Part shown: piece by piece, positions 63,294-64,000 of the stretch
Numbering within the stretch: position 1 is the first letter of the stretch
Layout: each line of letters opens with the position of its first letter
Assembly (NCBI RefSeq): GCF_030209175.1
Contig: NZ_JARVSM010000008.1
Span: forward strand, 62,001 to 126,000
Source: Pseudomonas sp. efr-133-TYG-5
GTDB taxonomy: Bacteria > Pseudomonadota > Gammaproteobacteria > Pseudomonadales > Pseudomonadaceae
DNA: 64,000 nt
Direction of reading: 5' to 3'
Program-made: the position numbers and the translations under genes
Notes under the pieces: model-generated
What the model saw: the letters and a program-made list of their open reading frames with translations, nothing else
Databases searched by the model: none
What the model was told of the DNA's origin: nothing

Positions 63294-63439
63294 TAGGGTC
63301 TCCCCTCGATTCGATCGATGTACAAGTGCCCGCCTGGGGAAGATCCTTTCCCGTCTGACGTTGAACGTCAGGCACACGCGATCGGCTCGAAAACCACCGG
63401 GTCGAGTGTTCCAGTTGAAACCAGCAGGTATTAACTGTC

Positions 63440-63467
63440 GCCTGAGGGAGGGTTGGCTCCCTCAGGT
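63440..63467 (-). terminator. hairpin between aatJ and aatQ
   Basis: CCTGAGGGAG (63441-63450) pairs with CTCCCTCAGG (63457-63466), 10 bp, perfect. No T-run follows on the minus strand. Such a hairpin after a binding-protein gene usually stabilises its mRNA, allowing more binding protein than permease. The rest of 63294-63485 has no other recognisable element. Confidence 0.65.
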
Positions 63468-63485
63468 GACAAGGTTAGATCAGTG

Positions 63486-64000
63486 TCAGATTTTTACGTC
63501 TGGCGCAGGCTTGTCGCTCGGGTTGGCGATCAGCTCTTTAACCTTTTCGCTCATCGGGAAGTTCAGGTTCAGACCCTTCGGCGGGATCGGGCTTTCGAAC
63601 CACTTGCTGTAGATCTTGTTGATCTCGCCGGACTTGTAGAGCGCGACGATGGCGTCGTCTACAGCCTTCTTGAAGGCCGGGTCGTCTTTGCGGACCATGC
63701 ACGCATAGGCTTCGAAGGACTGTGGAGTACCGGTGATGACCCAGTCGTCCGGCTTCTTGGCCTTGGCTTCTTCGCCGGCCAGCAGGGCGTCGTCCATCAT
63801 GAAGGCGACGGCGCGGCCGCTCTCCAGCATCTGGAAGGATTCGCCGTGGTCCTTGGCGGAGATGACGTTCATGCCCATCTGCTTGTCGGCGTTCATCGCC
63901 TTGATGATGCGCTCGGAGGTGGTGCCGGCGGTGGTCACGACGTTCTTGCCTTTGAGGTCGGCAAAGTCGGCGTAGGACGGCTTGCCATCCTTGTCTTTCT
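63486..64000 (-). CDS. aatJ: glutamate/aspartate periplasmic binding protein AatJ, N-terminus beyond window
   Basis: Only the C-terminal ~171 residues are in the window; the frame stays open to the edge. GKPSYADFADLKGKNVVTTA, ERIIKAMNADKQMGMNVISA and DDALLAGEEAKAKKPDDWVI match the GltI/AatJ type of SBP family 3. The end NLNFPMSEKVKELIANPSDK is typical. It binds glutamate and aspartate in the periplasm and delivers them to AatQMP. A stable hairpin separates it from aatQ. Confidence 0.93.
   Translation of the reverse strand, partial: KDKDGKPSYADFADLKGKNVVTTAGTTSERIIKAMNADKQMGMNVISAKDHGESFQMLESGRAVAFMMDDALLAGEEAKAKKPDDWVITGTPQSFEAYACMVRKDDPAFKKAVDDAIVALYKSGEINKIYSKWFESPIPPKGLNLNFPMSEKVKELIANPSDKPAPDVKI

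Overview
This window looks like chromosomal DNA of a Pseudomonas of the P. fluorescens group. The evidence is high GC with strong GC3 bias, many REP/REPIN elements of the GTGGGAGC...GCTTGC type, and typical Pseudomonas neighbourhoods: icp-lon/asrA, gcd-oprB, metR-metE, aatJQMP-aauSR, cmoAB, cumA-tadA. No rRNA, tRNA, CRISPR array, prophage or insertion sequence was recognised.

Layout. At 1-5962 (minus) lie two tandem, paralogous large toxin-like proteins (DUF6543/dermonecrotic-toxin-domain type); the first is cut by the window edge. At 6180-8053 are cumA and tadA. At 8188-9884 are cmoB and cmoA (tRNA wobble uridine). At 10107-14193 are a YhhN membrane protein, a chagasin-type inhibitor, a 69-bp repeat array and a Lon-type protease. 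The 14.2-16.5 kb segment is accessory: a dispersed repeat, a 7-bp minisatellite, a DUF6124 gene behind an elaborately structured leader, and an AT-rich FRG-domain gene. At 16671-20669 are gcd and oprB (periplasmic glucose oxidation and sugar uptake). At 20969-23309 are a VF530 protein, a Pr6Pr membrane protein and a ferric-reductase/PadR-regulator pair like E. coli YqjH/YqjI.

At 23826-30784 is a six-gene CS1-type (alternate chaperone-usher) fimbrial operon with two pilins and two tip adhesins but one usher and one chaperone. Next come a very long class A penicillin-binding protein (30816-33974), an amino acid permease, and a GtrII/GtrA/GT39 membrane glycosylation cassette (36142-39740) that runs into a convergent FMN glutamate-synthase-like gene. 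At 41436-46419 are a LuxR regulator, a nitrilase-family amidohydrolase, an APC permease, and NUDIX, LysE and GNAT genes. metR and metE are divergent at 46403-49744. A third, 1849-residue toxin-like protein fills 49786-55335. The window ends with an alpha/beta hydrolase, a DsbA-family oxidoreductase, glpM, the two-component system aauRS, and the acidic amino acid ABC transporter aatPMQ-aatJ (aatJ cut by the edge).

The strongest candidates for something undescribed are three. (1) The leader of the DUF6124 gene (15298-15427) folds as a three-arm RNA followed by two mutually exclusive hairpins, one of which buries the Shine-Dalgarno sequence. (2) The tandem toxin-like paralogues carry a Tiki/EreA-like domain whose expected catalytic motifs look degenerate. 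(3) A seven-copy 69-bp array is built on half of a REP element.
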